In this document: piece by piece, positions 25,959 through 35,700 of the stretch
Position numbering within the stretch: the stretch's first letter is position 1
Layout of the letters: each line of letters begins with the position of its first letter
Assembly (NCBI RefSeq): GCF_000008765.1
Contig: NC_003030.1
Location: 2,328,001 to 2,392,000 of the forward strand
Length of the DNA stretch: 64,000 nt
Direction of reading: 5' to 3'
From: Clostridium acetobutylicum ATCC 824
Lineage (GTDB): Bacteria > Bacillota > Clostridia > Clostridiales > Clostridiaceae
Translations under genes and position numbers: made by a program
Notes under the pieces: model-generated
The model's database searches: none
What the model was told of the DNA's origin: nothing
What the model saw: the letters and a program-made list of their open reading frames with translations, nothing else

Positions 25959-28463
25959 ATGAATATATTAACTAAATTTATTACAAAATCTATTTTAGAA
26001 AAAAAATCAAGAGCTTTTCTCATTATATTTTCTATACTTATAAGTACTACTCTTTTAGTTGCTTCTCTTGGCATCTCTGATTCCATAACAACTAACTATA
26101 GGAATCTTTTAAAAGGGTCTTACGAAGATTTCAATATAGTAATAAATTCAAATGAAAAGGCTCAAACTCCATTTTTTACTCTCTCTAATGTTCATTGCTC
26201 AAATATAAAAAATAACTTTAAAACCTGTGAGGTAAGTGGCTATTTGAAAAATAATGATAATGAGCAATTTAATATGCTTGGTACTTCCCTTAATGATTTT
26301 AAGAAATTTAAAAATATAAGACTTCTAAAATCAAAAAATCTAGAACCCTTTACTGGGAATAAGCTAATTATATCTGAGAGCATAAGTAATAAACTAAATC
26401 TTAAATTAGGAAGCAAAATAACCTTAAACACTCTTGGCAAGGAAAATGAATATATTATTTCAGCAATAGCTTCAAATAATAGCTTATTTTTAAGCGATTC
26501 AAAGGAAAAGTTCACTTTAGTAACTCCTACCGAAACCACATGCTCTATTTATGGTAAAAATGTAGGATATACAAATCTATATACCTCTATTGATAAATCA
26601 AATATAAATAAATGGATTAAAAAATTTAATACTACTAACCCAAATTTAAGCGCAAGAGTATTACTAGATGATAGTAATCTTGAATCTCAATTAAATACTA
26701 TAAAAACTTGTCTTCTATTTATGCTGTGTATAGTTTTAATTATGAGTACCCTTATAATATATAGTTCATTTAAATTGATAGTACTGGAAAGAATACCTCT
26801 TATAGGCACTCTTTTAAGCCAAGGAGCAACTAAACTCAGCATAATAATTACCTTCTTTAAAGAAAGTTTTATATATGGATTTTTAGGAGGTTTAATTGGA
26901 AATATTCTAGGATATGCTATTTTATATTTAACTGTAGCTTTAAGTAATCCACTAAAAAATCAAGGTATTGCTGCTAAATTTAATTTAAACTATATATATT
27001 TACTGTACGGGTTTATTTTTTCTGTGACAATTTCAGTGATTTCATCATTAATTCCTATACTTGCTATAAGAAAATTTCCGGTAAAAGAAATTATCTTAAA
27101 TAATTTTGTAAGCACTAAAGTGTCATATAAAAAGAGTTTCATTGTAGGAACTTTTCTTATATTTCTATCTATAGCGTCTCATTTTACTGGAGAAAATTTA
27201 GGAAGCTTGCGCCCTTATATAATGTCTCTTCCTGCTTTTTTTATGTGCTTCTTAGGTATAATTTTAATAATACCAGGCATAACCATTCTTGTTACATTCC
27301 CATTTATTAAACTAAGTAAAAATATAAATGTACTTCCTATGCTTGCATTAAATAATATAAGAACTTCAAAGGTACTTTTAAATAATATAAGACTTATCTC
27401 TATATCGCTTATGACAATTATGATGGTTATGTCTATGACTAATTCTTTAAAAGATACCCTGACAGAAGTCTATAAAAATTTAAACTTTGATGTTTCTATA
27501 GATATAAATTCTCAAAATGTGGATGTACTAAAAAAATGCAGCGAAATTATAAACAATTATGACAAGAAAACCAATGTAATAAGACGTAAATATATCAATA
27601 CAAACTTAAACAACGATTTTTCTAAGAAAATAGATCTACTATGCGTAGATCCAAATAATTTTAAAAGCTACGACAATTATTTAGTCTATACTAATAAAAA
27701 TAAACAACTTGATCAATTAAATAATAATGAAGATGGTATTATCATTTCTGAGAAAAATTCAAGAAGATATAACTTAAAAAAAGGAGATACAATTAGCTTA
27801 TATTCCTCTAATAGTGAAAAAGAAGATTTCAAAATACTTTCTGTTGTTAATGCTGGTTTTATGAACATGGGAAACATAAACTTGATATCCTTTAAAGCGG
27901 CCTTAAAGCACTTTAATGTAAGATATTCAAATGAATTTTTTATAAGTACAAGTTCAAATACAAGTAGTATAAAGAAAGATCTTATAAAAAAATTCAAGGG
28001 CTTTCCTGTATCTGTCTCCACAAAACAAGATAATGTAAATAAAGATGCAGCTTCTTCAAAAGAATTTATAAGTCTCTTTAATATCTTTTCATTTACTTCT
28101 ATGTTAATTGCTTTATTAGGCATACTAAGCAATATATCAATAAGTTTTGTGCAAAGGAAAAAGGAAATAGCCTCCTTAATATCAATAGGCCTTAGTTCCA
28201 CTGGTAAAAATCTCATGATATTATTTGAAAGCTTTACAGAAGGCCTTATAGCTTTTTTTATAACTTTCCTATCTTCAATATGGACACTAACTTTACTTAG
28301 CGATATATTCAAGTACCTAGTACTAAATATAAATATCACCTACCCTTTTAGTTTTATGCCTTGGGCAGCTTTATCTGTATCTATTATTATGTTTATAGCT
28401 TCTCTTAAAACTTTATTGAGAAGTAAAAAATTGAATCTTGTACATGAATTAAAATATGAATAA
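25959..28463 (+). CDS. ABC transporter permease, FtsX/MacB type
   Basis: 834-residue membrane protein with the layout of two FtsX halves: an N-terminal helix, a ~200-residue extracytoplasmic domain, three helices around 245-380, a further central helix group (400-495), a second external domain, and three C-terminal helices. ATG with GAGGTGA upstream; ends 15 nt before the ATPase gene. Family members handle lipoproteins, antimicrobial peptides or envelope stress; the upstream two-component system fits an envelope-defence module, but the substrate is unknown. Confidence 0.88.
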   Translation: MNILTKFITKSILEKKSRAFLIIFSILISTTLLVASLGISDSITTNYRNLLKGSYEDFNIVINSNEKAQTPFFTLSNVHCSNIKNNFKTCEVSGYLKNNDNEQFNMLGTSLNDFKKFKNIRLLKSKNLEPFTGNKLIISESISNKLNLKLGSKITLNTLGKENEYIISAIASNNSLFLSDSKEKFTLVTPTETTCSIYGKNVGYTNLYTSIDKSNINKWIKKFNTTNPNLSARVLLDDSNLESQLNTIKTCLLFMLCIVLIMSTLIIYSSFKLIVLERIPLIGTLLSQGATKLSIIITFFKESFIYGFLGGLIGNILGYAILYLTVALSNPLKNQGIAAKFNLNYIYLLYGFIFSVTISVISSLIPILAIRKFPVKEIILNNFVSTKVSYKKSFIVGTFLIFLSIASHFTGENLGSLRPYIMSLPAFFMCFLGIILIIPGITILVTFPFIKLSKNINVLPMLALNNIRTSKVLLNNIRLISISLMTIMMVMSMTNSLKDTLTEVYKNLNFDVSIDINSQNVDVLKKCSEIINNYDKKTNVIRRKYINTNLNNDFSKKIDLLCVDPNNFKSYDNYLVYTNKNKQLDQLNNNEDGIIISEKNSRRYNLKKGDTISLYSSNSEKEDFKILSVVNAGFMNMGNINLISFKAALKHFNVRYSNEFFISTSSNTSSIKKDLIKKFKGFPVSVSTKQDNVNKDAASSKEFISLFNIFSFTSMLIALLGILSNISISFVQRKKEIASLISIGLSSTGKNLMILFESFTEGLIAFFITFLSSIWTLTLLSDIFKYLVLNINITYPFSFMPWAALSVSIIMFIASLKTLLRSKKLNLVHELKYE

Positions 28464-28478
28464 TTTGAGGTGACTGTA

Positions 28479-29150
28479 ATGAAAAATTTAATTGAAGTTA
28501 AAAGTATGTATAAATCCTTTAATATAAGTAATGACAAAGTAGATGTTTTAAAAAATATAAATTTAAATATTGAAGAAGGAGCTTTTGTTTCTGTAATGGG
28601 TCCTTCAGGCTGCGGAAAATCTACCCTATTATATATTTTGGGTGGGCTTGACAGTGCTACTTCCGGGAGTGTATTTATCTTAGGAAGAGAATATTCTAAA
28701 ATGAAAGAAAAAGAAAAGAGTGCACTAAGAAGACAACGACTTGGCTTCGTATTTCAATTTTATAATCTTATTCCAAATTTGAATGTAGAGGATAACATAC
28801 TTCTTCCTCTACTTTTGGATGGGAAGAATCCAAACAAATACAAAAAAAAATTAGATGAACTACTTGAAATAATAGGTATGACAACTAAAAGAAAATTCAC
28901 TCCAAGGGAACTTTCTGGTGGACAACAACAAAGAGTTTCTATTGCAAGAGCTCTTATATTTGATCCTGATATAATACTTGCTGACGAGCCTATAGGGAAT
29001 TTAGATTCAAAATCAGGAATGCAAATAATGAAACTTTTTAATGACATAAATAAAGACTTAAGAAAAACAATAGTGCAGGTTACTCATTCCCTTGAATCAT
29101 CACATTATGGAAATAAAATTGTAAACTTAAAGGATGGTAAGATTATATAG
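28479..29150 (+). CDS. ABC transporter ATP-binding protein (LolD/MacB type)
   Basis: 223-residue ATPase partner of the FtsX-type permease. Walker A GPSGCGKST, Q-loop FQFYNLIPNL, signature LSGGQQQR, Walker B ILADEPIGNLD, switch His in VTHSLES. The ATG at 28479 is preferred over a GTG at 28470 because GAGGTG lies 6-10 nt upstream of it. Confidence 0.95.
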   Translation: MKNLIEVKSMYKSFNISNDKVDVLKNINLNIEEGAFVSVMGPSGCGKSTLLYILGGLDSATSGSVFILGREYSKMKEKEKSALRRQRLGFVFQFYNLIPNLNVEDNILLPLLLDGKNPNKYKKKLDELLEIIGMTTKRKFTPRELSGGQQQRVSIARALIFDPDIILADEPIGNLDSKSGMQIMKLFNDINKDLRKTIVQVTHSLESSHYGNKIVNLKDGKII

Positions 29151-29176
29151 ATAACTATAGAGTTGTATCTTTTATA

Positions 29177-29205
29177 TTAACAATTAGAAATACTTTAAAT
29201 ATAAT
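29177..29205 (+). promoter_or_regulatory. Promoter of the following unknown gene
   Basis: -35 TTAACA (29177-29182), 17-nt spacer, -10 TATAAT (29200-29205), ~35 nt before the predicted start. Confidence 0.6.
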
Positions 29206-29240
29206 ATTACTATAAAGTAATAATTATGAGGTTTATGTCA

Positions 29241-30098
29241 ATGGATGATTTAGATATTTTTCAATTTAATGAACAATACTTTAGACCTTCTAAATTAACT
29301 GCCATAAATATAAAAGATTTTGATTACACTTTTTTTGATAAATATTGGAACGAAGATTATAATAAAATAAATTTACCAAGCTCTTTTTTTACCTCTCCAG
29401 AGAATACCTTAATAAATTACTTTAGTATTCTAAGAGAAGCTTCTATGATATCTAAAGGCGGCTGTGGAAGCATAGGAAACAGCCTAGCTCCATATCCCAT
29501 ATCCTACAACTTTCTTACAGAGGATTTTAAAAAAAGAGTTAATTATAAAAGTTATATACGCTATTTTAATGATATTGGTCATATAAATCTTATAAAGCTT
29601 AATAAACTTTACAACACTAACTCTTCTAGCAACTATAGATACTTTTTTGAAGTAGAGACAATAGAACCTTCAGTAAATGGAAATACAAGCTTTGCTTACT
29701 ACTACGGTTTCATAGATTTGACTTTAGACGGTGAAAATTACAAAATTTCAGATATAGATATACGAGGAGAAGACTTCTTATGTGCACCTTATCACGGTTG
29801 GTCTCATAATGCTGAACTCTATGTGGATACAACCTATGGTTCTTGGTGCCATCTAATAAAAGAAAGACATTCAACAGAAAAAGATGGTTATACAAAAAAC
29901 ATTTACGTAACCGGCACGGATGGAAAAGAGTATAAATTTCAATTTGTTCAATTGACTAACGGCACAGATGTACAAGTTAATCAATTTGTTAAGAATTCAT
30001 CTGGGAATTTTGTACCTACTATAATCGACGTAAATAAATGTTTACCAAGATTTAAAAGGTTTACACGGTATATAAAATGTCCTTTTAAATTTAGATAA
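29241..30098 (+). CDS. Conserved-looking protein of unknown function
   Basis: 285 residues, no signal peptide or membrane span. I do not recognise a family. Aromatic-rich, with a Gly/Cys cluster KGGCGSIGNSLAPYP near residue 75, an acidic SDIDIRGEDFLCAPYHGWSH around residue 178, and a basic C-terminus (RFKRFTRYIKCPFKFR). The start at 29241 is chosen because TGAGG is ~9 nt upstream; an in-frame ATG at 29226 lies before that. It has its own promoter and terminator, so it is a separate unit from the ABC genes. Confidence 0.75.
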   Translation: MDDLDIFQFNEQYFRPSKLTAINIKDFDYTFFDKYWNEDYNKINLPSSFFTSPENTLINYFSILREASMISKGGCGSIGNSLAPYPISYNFLTEDFKKRVNYKSYIRYFNDIGHINLIKLNKLYNTNSSSNYRYFFEVETIEPSVNGNTSFAYYYGFIDLTLDGENYKISDIDIRGEDFLCAPYHGWSHNAELYVDTTYGSWCHLIKERHSTEKDGYTKNIYVTGTDGKEYKFQFVQLTNGTDVQVNQFVKNSSGNFVPTIIDVNKCLPRFKRFTRYIKCPFKFR

Positions 30099-30125
30099 CT
30101 ACTATATATGAAAAATAATAACAAT

Positions 30126-30160
30126 AAAGTATCCAGAAAAAAATTTTTTCTGTATACTTT
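30126..30160. terminator. Terminator after the unknown gene
   Basis: Hairpin AAAGTAT(C)CAGAAAAAA / TTTTTTCTG(T)ATACTTT with one mismatch, between convergent genes and followed by T-rich sequence. Confidence 0.7.
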
Positions 30161-30174
30161 TATGTATAGATAAT

Positions 30175-30354
30175 CTATTTTTCCACAGAATAATAGCATC
30201 TTTTAGGTGATACTACCTTACCTTCTGCCTTTAATGCTTTTATAGCCTTGTCAACTTCCTTAGAATCTACTTCTGCTCTTTCTGCAACTTCTTTAGTTTT
30301 AAGTGGTTCAATTGAATCTGATAATATTTTTAAAATAGTTTCTTTTATATCCAT
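30175..30354 (-). CDS. Small winged-helix-type DNA-binding protein (59 residues)
   Basis: Small gene read directly from the sequence: starts MDIKETILKILSDSIEPL, continues KTKEVAERAEVDSKEVDKA (a helix-turn-helix) and ends SPKRCYYSVEK. AAGGAGGGG precedes the ATG. It has its own promoter (30408-30436) and an inverted repeat between promoter and start. Probably a single-domain regulator or nucleoid-type protein; the target is unknown. Confidence 0.8.
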   Translation of the reverse strand: MDIKETILKILSDSIEPLKTKEVAERAEVDSKEVDKAIKALKAEGKVVSPKRCYYSVEK

Positions 30355-30373
30355 ATATAAACTTCCCCTCCTT

Positions 30374-30403
30374 GATAGTAATTATCTATTAATATTTACT
30401 ATC
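30374..30403. promoter_or_regulatory. Operator-like inverted repeat upstream of the small winged-helix gene
   Basis: Perfect 8-bp arms GATAGTAA (30374-30381) and TTACTATC (30396-30403) separated by 14 bp, placed just downstream of a minus-strand promoter (-35 TTTACA 30431-30436, 17-nt spacer, -10 TATATT 30408-30413). Suggests autoregulation by the encoded protein. Confidence 0.55.
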
Positions 30404-30556
30404 TAATAATATACTACATTATCTAAAGGTTGTAAATACAAAATTTACGCTCTATAATAATATTTATAGTGTAAATTTCCTTATTTCTATAAATTAACAC
30501 AAATTTATAACGACTTTATTACTATACAGTTTATTACTTGAAAGGCGGTAATCACA

Positions 30557-31741
30557 ATGAAAAAATATAACATACCCTTCTCACCACCAGATCTTACTGA
30601 AAAAGAAATTGAAAATGTTATTGAAGTTTTAAAATCTGGATGGATTACCTCAGGACCTAAGGTTTTTGAATTTGAAAAAAAGGTAGCAGAATATTGCGAA
30701 TGTGAAAAAGCAGTTGCTGTTTCAAGTGCGACCTCAGCGCTTGATTTAATAATGAAAGTTTTAAATTTCGCTCCTCCTGATGAAATAATAACAACAACTT
30801 ATACCTACGCATCTACTTCAAACACCATATGTCATAGAGGAATAAAACCAATATTTGTAGATCTTGAAAAAGATTCTTTTTTAATAGATATAAATAAAAT
30901 AAAGGATGCTATAACCGAAAAAACAAAAGCAATAGTAACTGTTGATATTGCAGGAATACCACTAGATTACGATGCTATTAGAAATCTTTTAAAAGAAATA
31001 CATAGAGAAGATATCATACTTATATCCGATTCTTCACATGCCTTCGGAGCTACCTACAAAGGAAGAAAAGTTGGATGCCAGGCTGATTTTCATGTGTTTT
31101 CATTTCACGCAGTGAAAAATCTTACTACAGCTGAAGGTGGAGCTATAACCTTTAACAATAACCACTTTAATGGTAAAGAAGATTTATATAAAGAATTCAA
31201 ATACACAGCTTTAAATGGTCAAACCAAAGATGCCCTCACAAAATCAAAAGCTGGTGGCTGGCAGTATGATATTTTAACTGATGGCCTAAAATGTAATATG
31301 ACAGATATCCATGCAGCCATTGGTCTAGTTCAGCTTACACGTTATGAGGATATGTTAAAGAAAAGAGCATACCTTACAGAAATCTACACTGCTGCATTGA
31401 AGGATAAATCTTGGGCTATTATACCTTTTACTAAAGATACTGAAAAAGAAACCTCCTATCACTTATATCCATTAAGAATAAAAGATTTTACTGAATTGCA
31501 GCGTAATGAAGTAATAAATATACTTGCAGAAATTGGTATACCTACAAATGTACACTTTACTCCTCTACCAATGTTCACTTATTACAAGACTCTTGGATAT
31601 TCTATAAAAGATTATCCTAATGCCTATAATCAATATGCAAACGAACTAACTCTTCCACTATATTCATCTCTTTCAGTAGATGATGCAAAATGTATAGTTA
31701 ATGAAGTTATTAATGCAATTGAGAAAGTTAAGTCAAAATAA
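30557..31741 (+). CDS. DegT/DnrJ/EryC1/StrS-family aminotransferase
   Basis: 394-residue PLP aminotransferase of the nucleotide-sugar type. PLP lysine K187 in FSFHAVKNLTTAEGG; N-terminal IPFSPPDLTEKEIENVIEVL and SGWITSGPKV are family hallmarks; ATSALDLIM binds the cofactor phosphate. Such enzymes convert keto-sugars to amino-sugars for surface polysaccharides or flagellin glycans. No other sugar-modification genes are adjacent, so the substrate is unassigned. ATG follows AAAGGCGG. Confidence 0.92.
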   Translation: MKKYNIPFSPPDLTEKEIENVIEVLKSGWITSGPKVFEFEKKVAEYCECEKAVAVSSATSALDLIMKVLNFAPPDEIITTTYTYASTSNTICHRGIKPIFVDLEKDSFLIDINKIKDAITEKTKAIVTVDIAGIPLDYDAIRNLLKEIHREDIILISDSSHAFGATYKGRKVGCQADFHVFSFHAVKNLTTAEGGAITFNNNHFNGKEDLYKEFKYTALNGQTKDALTKSKAGGWQYDILTDGLKCNMTDIHAAIGLVQLTRYEDMLKKRAYLTEIYTAALKDKSWAIIPFTKDTEKETSYHLYPLRIKDFTELQRNEVINILAEIGIPTNVHFTPLPMFTYYKTLGYSIKDYPNAYNQYANELTLPLYSSLSVDDAKCIVNEVINAIEKVKSK

Positions 31742-31742
31742 A

Positions 31743-31768
31743 AATAAGGAAGCTTTAGCTTCCTTATT
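31743..31768. terminator. Terminator shared by the aminotransferase and YhaM-like genes
   Basis: Perfect 11-bp stem AATAAGGAAGC / GCTTCCTTATT with loop TTTA, followed by a T-run on the plus strand. Confidence 0.85.
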
Positions 31769-31769
31769 T

Positions 31770-32738
31770 TTATTCAATAACATCTTTATCAAATTTTGAT
31801 TTATATATTCTTCTTCTATCAAGAGACCATATTGCATCAGACATCTCTCCTGGAGCAGTTGTTTCAAGAGCCTTTTTCATATCAAACATGGCTGCATCCA
31901 TATCATCTAAATGATGCAATACCTCTGCTTCTGGAAACATTGGTTTTTTAGGGCTGCCATATTCAGCTTCATAATGGTGTGATAATACCATATGCTCAAG
32001 CATCATAGATATTTCTTTATCTGCCCCAACCTTTTTAGCTGAATTTCTTACCTTCTCAACACCCAATATTATATGTCCTAAAAGCTGACCCTCCACACTG
32101 TAATCAGTAACTATTCCAAGTTCTGAGGATACCATTTCTTCTAGCTTTGCCATATCATGAAGTATTACCCCTGCATATATTAAATCTGTATTTAAAAATG
32201 TGTATATCTCACTTATTTTTTCTCCTACCTTCAGCATAGTAAAGGTGTGATATAACAGTCCTGAACGAACAGAATGATGATTTTTCTTAGCTGCAGGCCA
32301 ATACATTATTTCCTCTCCTGCGCTTTCCAAAACATCATATAAAATATTTTTTATATCCGCATTTTTTATCTTCTCTACATACTCTAGTATAGTTGAATAC
32401 ATATCATCTGGAAGATATGGAGCAGACGGAACGAAGTCAGCTACTTTAACATTATCTGAATCTACTGTCTTTCGTATTTTGTCTATTTTTAATTGAAGGT
32501 TATTTTGCCACTCAATTACTGTTCCACGTACCTTTACAAGCATGTTATCAACAAACGCATCCTCATCTTCATCTGATGCATCCCAAAGTTTTCCATTTAT
32601 GTCTCCAGTTTTATCACCAAAAGTAAAATCAAGATACTTCTTATTGTTAGAAGAAATTCTTTTTTCTGCTGATTTAATTATAAAGAAGCCATCTATTCTA
32701 TTTCCTGCTTCCAATTCACTAATAGTCTTTAATTCCAA
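31770..32738 (-). CDS. 3'-5' exoribonuclease YhaM-like (OB fold plus HD domain)
   Basis: 322 residues. N-terminal OB-fold (FGDKTGDINGKLWDA) followed by an HD domain with KNHHSVRSGLLYHT, VILHDMAKLEE and LSHHYEAEYG supplying metal ligands. Matches B. subtilis YhaM in length and domain order; YhaM trims RNA and single-stranded DNA. A TTG start at 32738 is chosen because GGAGGA is 6 nt upstream; the longer ORF would add an unrelated hydrophobic leader. It follows addA by ~40 nt. Confidence 0.87.
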   Translation of the reverse strand: MELKTISELEAGNRIDGFFIIKSAEKRISSNNKKYLDFTFGDKTGDINGKLWDASDEDEDAFVDNMLVKVRGTVIEWQNNLQLKIDKIRKTVDSDNVKVADFVPSAPYLPDDMYSTILEYVEKIKNADIKNILYDVLESAGEEIMYWPAAKKNHHSVRSGLLYHTFTMLKVGEKISEIYTFLNTDLIYAGVILHDMAKLEEMVSSELGIVTDYSVEGQLLGHIILGVEKVRNSAKKVGADKEISMMLEHMVLSHHYEAEYGSPKKPMFPEAEVLHHLDDMDAAMFDMKKALETTAPGEMSDAIWSLDRRRIYKSKFDKDVIE

Positions 32739-32779
32739 AAATATTCCTCCATTTCTATATAACCATATAAAAAACATCC

Positions 32780-35700
32780 TTACTCTATTTTAATAGTATC
32801 TCCTGTATAAAACAAATAAAGATATTTTTCTTTTACCTTTAATCCTGTTACAATTTCAAGAGCTCTTTTATAATAATTAATTTGATAAGTATATTTTTTA
32901 ACTGTTTCATTTAAATTTTCATCATTTATATAGTCATTTTTATAATCTAAAAGCACTATTTCATCATTTTCCTTAAAAAACAAATCTACAATTCCCTGCA
33001 CAATTATATTTTCATCATCATATATTTTAGGTAAATCATTATATATTTCTGTACTCTTAACACGTATTTGAAAAGGAAATTCTCTATAAACTTTTTCAGC
33101 CTTAATAACTCTACTGCCTATTGGACTTTGAAAAAATTTCAAGATTCTATTTATATTTACACTTTCAGCTTGCTTCTCTGTTAAAATCCTTCTAAAAACC
33201 ATATCGTCTATTTGATGTCTTATATTTTTTATACTCATGTCACAACTTATACTACTAAAATCTAAGTGCTGCATTACTGAATGTACTGCAGTTCCCCTTT
33301 CTGATGGAGACATCTTTTTAACTTCCTCAAGAAAAAGAGGCTTTTTTACAAGAGAAGGCGTAAAAATCTTAGTAGCATACTCATCATTATCTTCATTTAT
33401 ATTTCTTTTAAGTTCTGTTACTGAAAGCAGTGATGGCAGTTCTGCAGCTTTTTCATAACGATACTTAAATTCAAGCCTACTTTTTATTTCTTCTATATAA
33501 ACACTTTCATAGTTTGAACTTCTTATTTCTTTTAGTCTTTTATAAAATTGCGTTAGTTTTTCATTAATGTTTTTTTCTTCTTCTAATAATAACTGATTAA
33601 AACTTAAAACATCATTTCTACTTAAAACATTTACTCGCCAACTAGAAGGATCACAAACTAAATTGTCTATATTTTCTTTAGAAGTGTCCATAATATCTCT
33701 TAGATTTTCTGCATCCTTATGTCTTATAACAGCACTAGCTATCCAATCTAAAAAGCTTTTACTTTTAAGTACATAATCCTCCGAAATTTTATTTTGATTA
33801 CTTCTAAGATTCACAGCCCATTTAAAAACCGACCTCTTTATGTCGCTAACAGAGCCTACCATTATAAGTTTCTCTTTTGCCCTTGTAAAAGCAACATACA
33901 ATATTCTCATTTCTTCCGAAAGTGTTTCAATTCTTATTCTGTTTTTTATTGCCTCCTTTGCAAGTGTTTTGTGCGAAATTCTTTTTTTATAATCTACATA
34001 TTCTGGTCCAAACCCGAGATAATTGTGAAAAAGAACTGGATTATTCATATCCATGAGATTAAAGTTTTTCCCTAATCCTCCTACAAAAACTATAGGAAAT
34101 TCAAGTCCCTTACTTTTGTGTATACTCATTATTCTAACTACATTTTCATTCTCGCCTAAAATTTTTGCACTTCCCATATCACCACTAGTAAGCTTAAGCT
34201 TATTTATAAAATTTATAAAATTAAACAATCCCTTGTAGCTAGTTTCACTATAAATCTTAGCCCTTTGAAATAACATTTTCAAATTTGCTTGACGCTGAAT
34301 TCCGCCGCTAACAGCCCCAACATAGCCATAATATCCTGTATCCGTATAAAGATACCATATAAATTCATCTATAGGCGTATATAAAGATTCTTTTCTCCAC
34401 CTATAAAGTCTATTAAGAAATGTCCTTATCCTTACTGAAAACTCATCATCTCCAATATCTGCTGCCACTTTAAGCTTATCATAAAAGGTGTCTCCTTCAA
34501 TAACTTTTATATCTATTAAATCCTCTACTGAAAATCCCCCTACAGGTGATTTTAAAACTGCTGCCATAGGTATATCCTGTCTTGGATTGTCAATTACTTG
34601 AAGCAGTGATAACATAGTTTTAACCTCTGGAGCATCAAAATATCCTGAATTGGCATCTGCAAAAACCGGTATCCCCATGTTTTTAAGCTCATCAGAAAAA
34701 ACATTTGCCCATCCCTTTGTGGATCTTAATAATATTACAATGTCCTTAAACTCTGCTTTTCTATAAACGTTTGTATTTTTATCAAGTACCTTGAAATTCT
34801 CCTTAAGCTCTATAATTCTTCTGCCAATAAGTCTTGCCTCAAGCATAATGTTATCTACGCTTTCCTCATCCTCATTGTTCTCTTTTATTTCAGTGTTATC
34901 TTCACTTTTTTCTATTATGTTTAGCTCTGCAGAGTGAGAAATTAAATTTTCCTCTATTTCTTCATAATTTGCACCTAAATTCAATTTCTCGTTATCGTCA
35001 TAATCAAGTTCTCCAATATTAACAGACATTATTTGCTTAAAAACAAAGTTTACTGAGTCCAAAACTTCTTTTCTACTTCTAAAATTCTTATATAAAAGTA
35101 CTTTTCTATTCTTCTCATCTTTATTTTCCTTATAGCTATTGTACTTTTCTAGGAAAATACCTGGATTAGCCTGCCTAAACCTATATATACTTTGCTTTAC
35201 GTCTCCAACCATAAATAAATTGGGATTTTCCGTATCCTTTCTAGAAATAGTACTTAATATAACCTCCTGAACCATATTGCTGTCCTGATATTCGTCTATT
35301 AATATTTCCTCATATTTTTCTCTTATTTTCAATGCAGTTTCAGAAGGTACAATATTACCACTTTCATCACTTTTTGTGAGTATTGAAAGACACATATGTT
35401 CAAAATCATTAAAATCAATTATACCTCTTTTTTTCTTTTTATCTTTATATCTAATATCAAATTCTATTACAAGTTCACTTAAAGTTTTCATAAGAGGATA
35501 AAGAACTTTAAATTCCTCTTTTATCTCCTCACTATTTTGTGAAAGTATATCTTCACTTATTTTAGATAAACTTTTTTTAACACCATCTCTTAGGTCACGT
35601 ACAAGCTTCTGCTTTTCCTTATCAGCATCCTTAGGGCATCTTTTTAAAGTCTTAAATTGAACATTTTTAAGTTCCTCATATAACTTTTCGTAATTATTAG

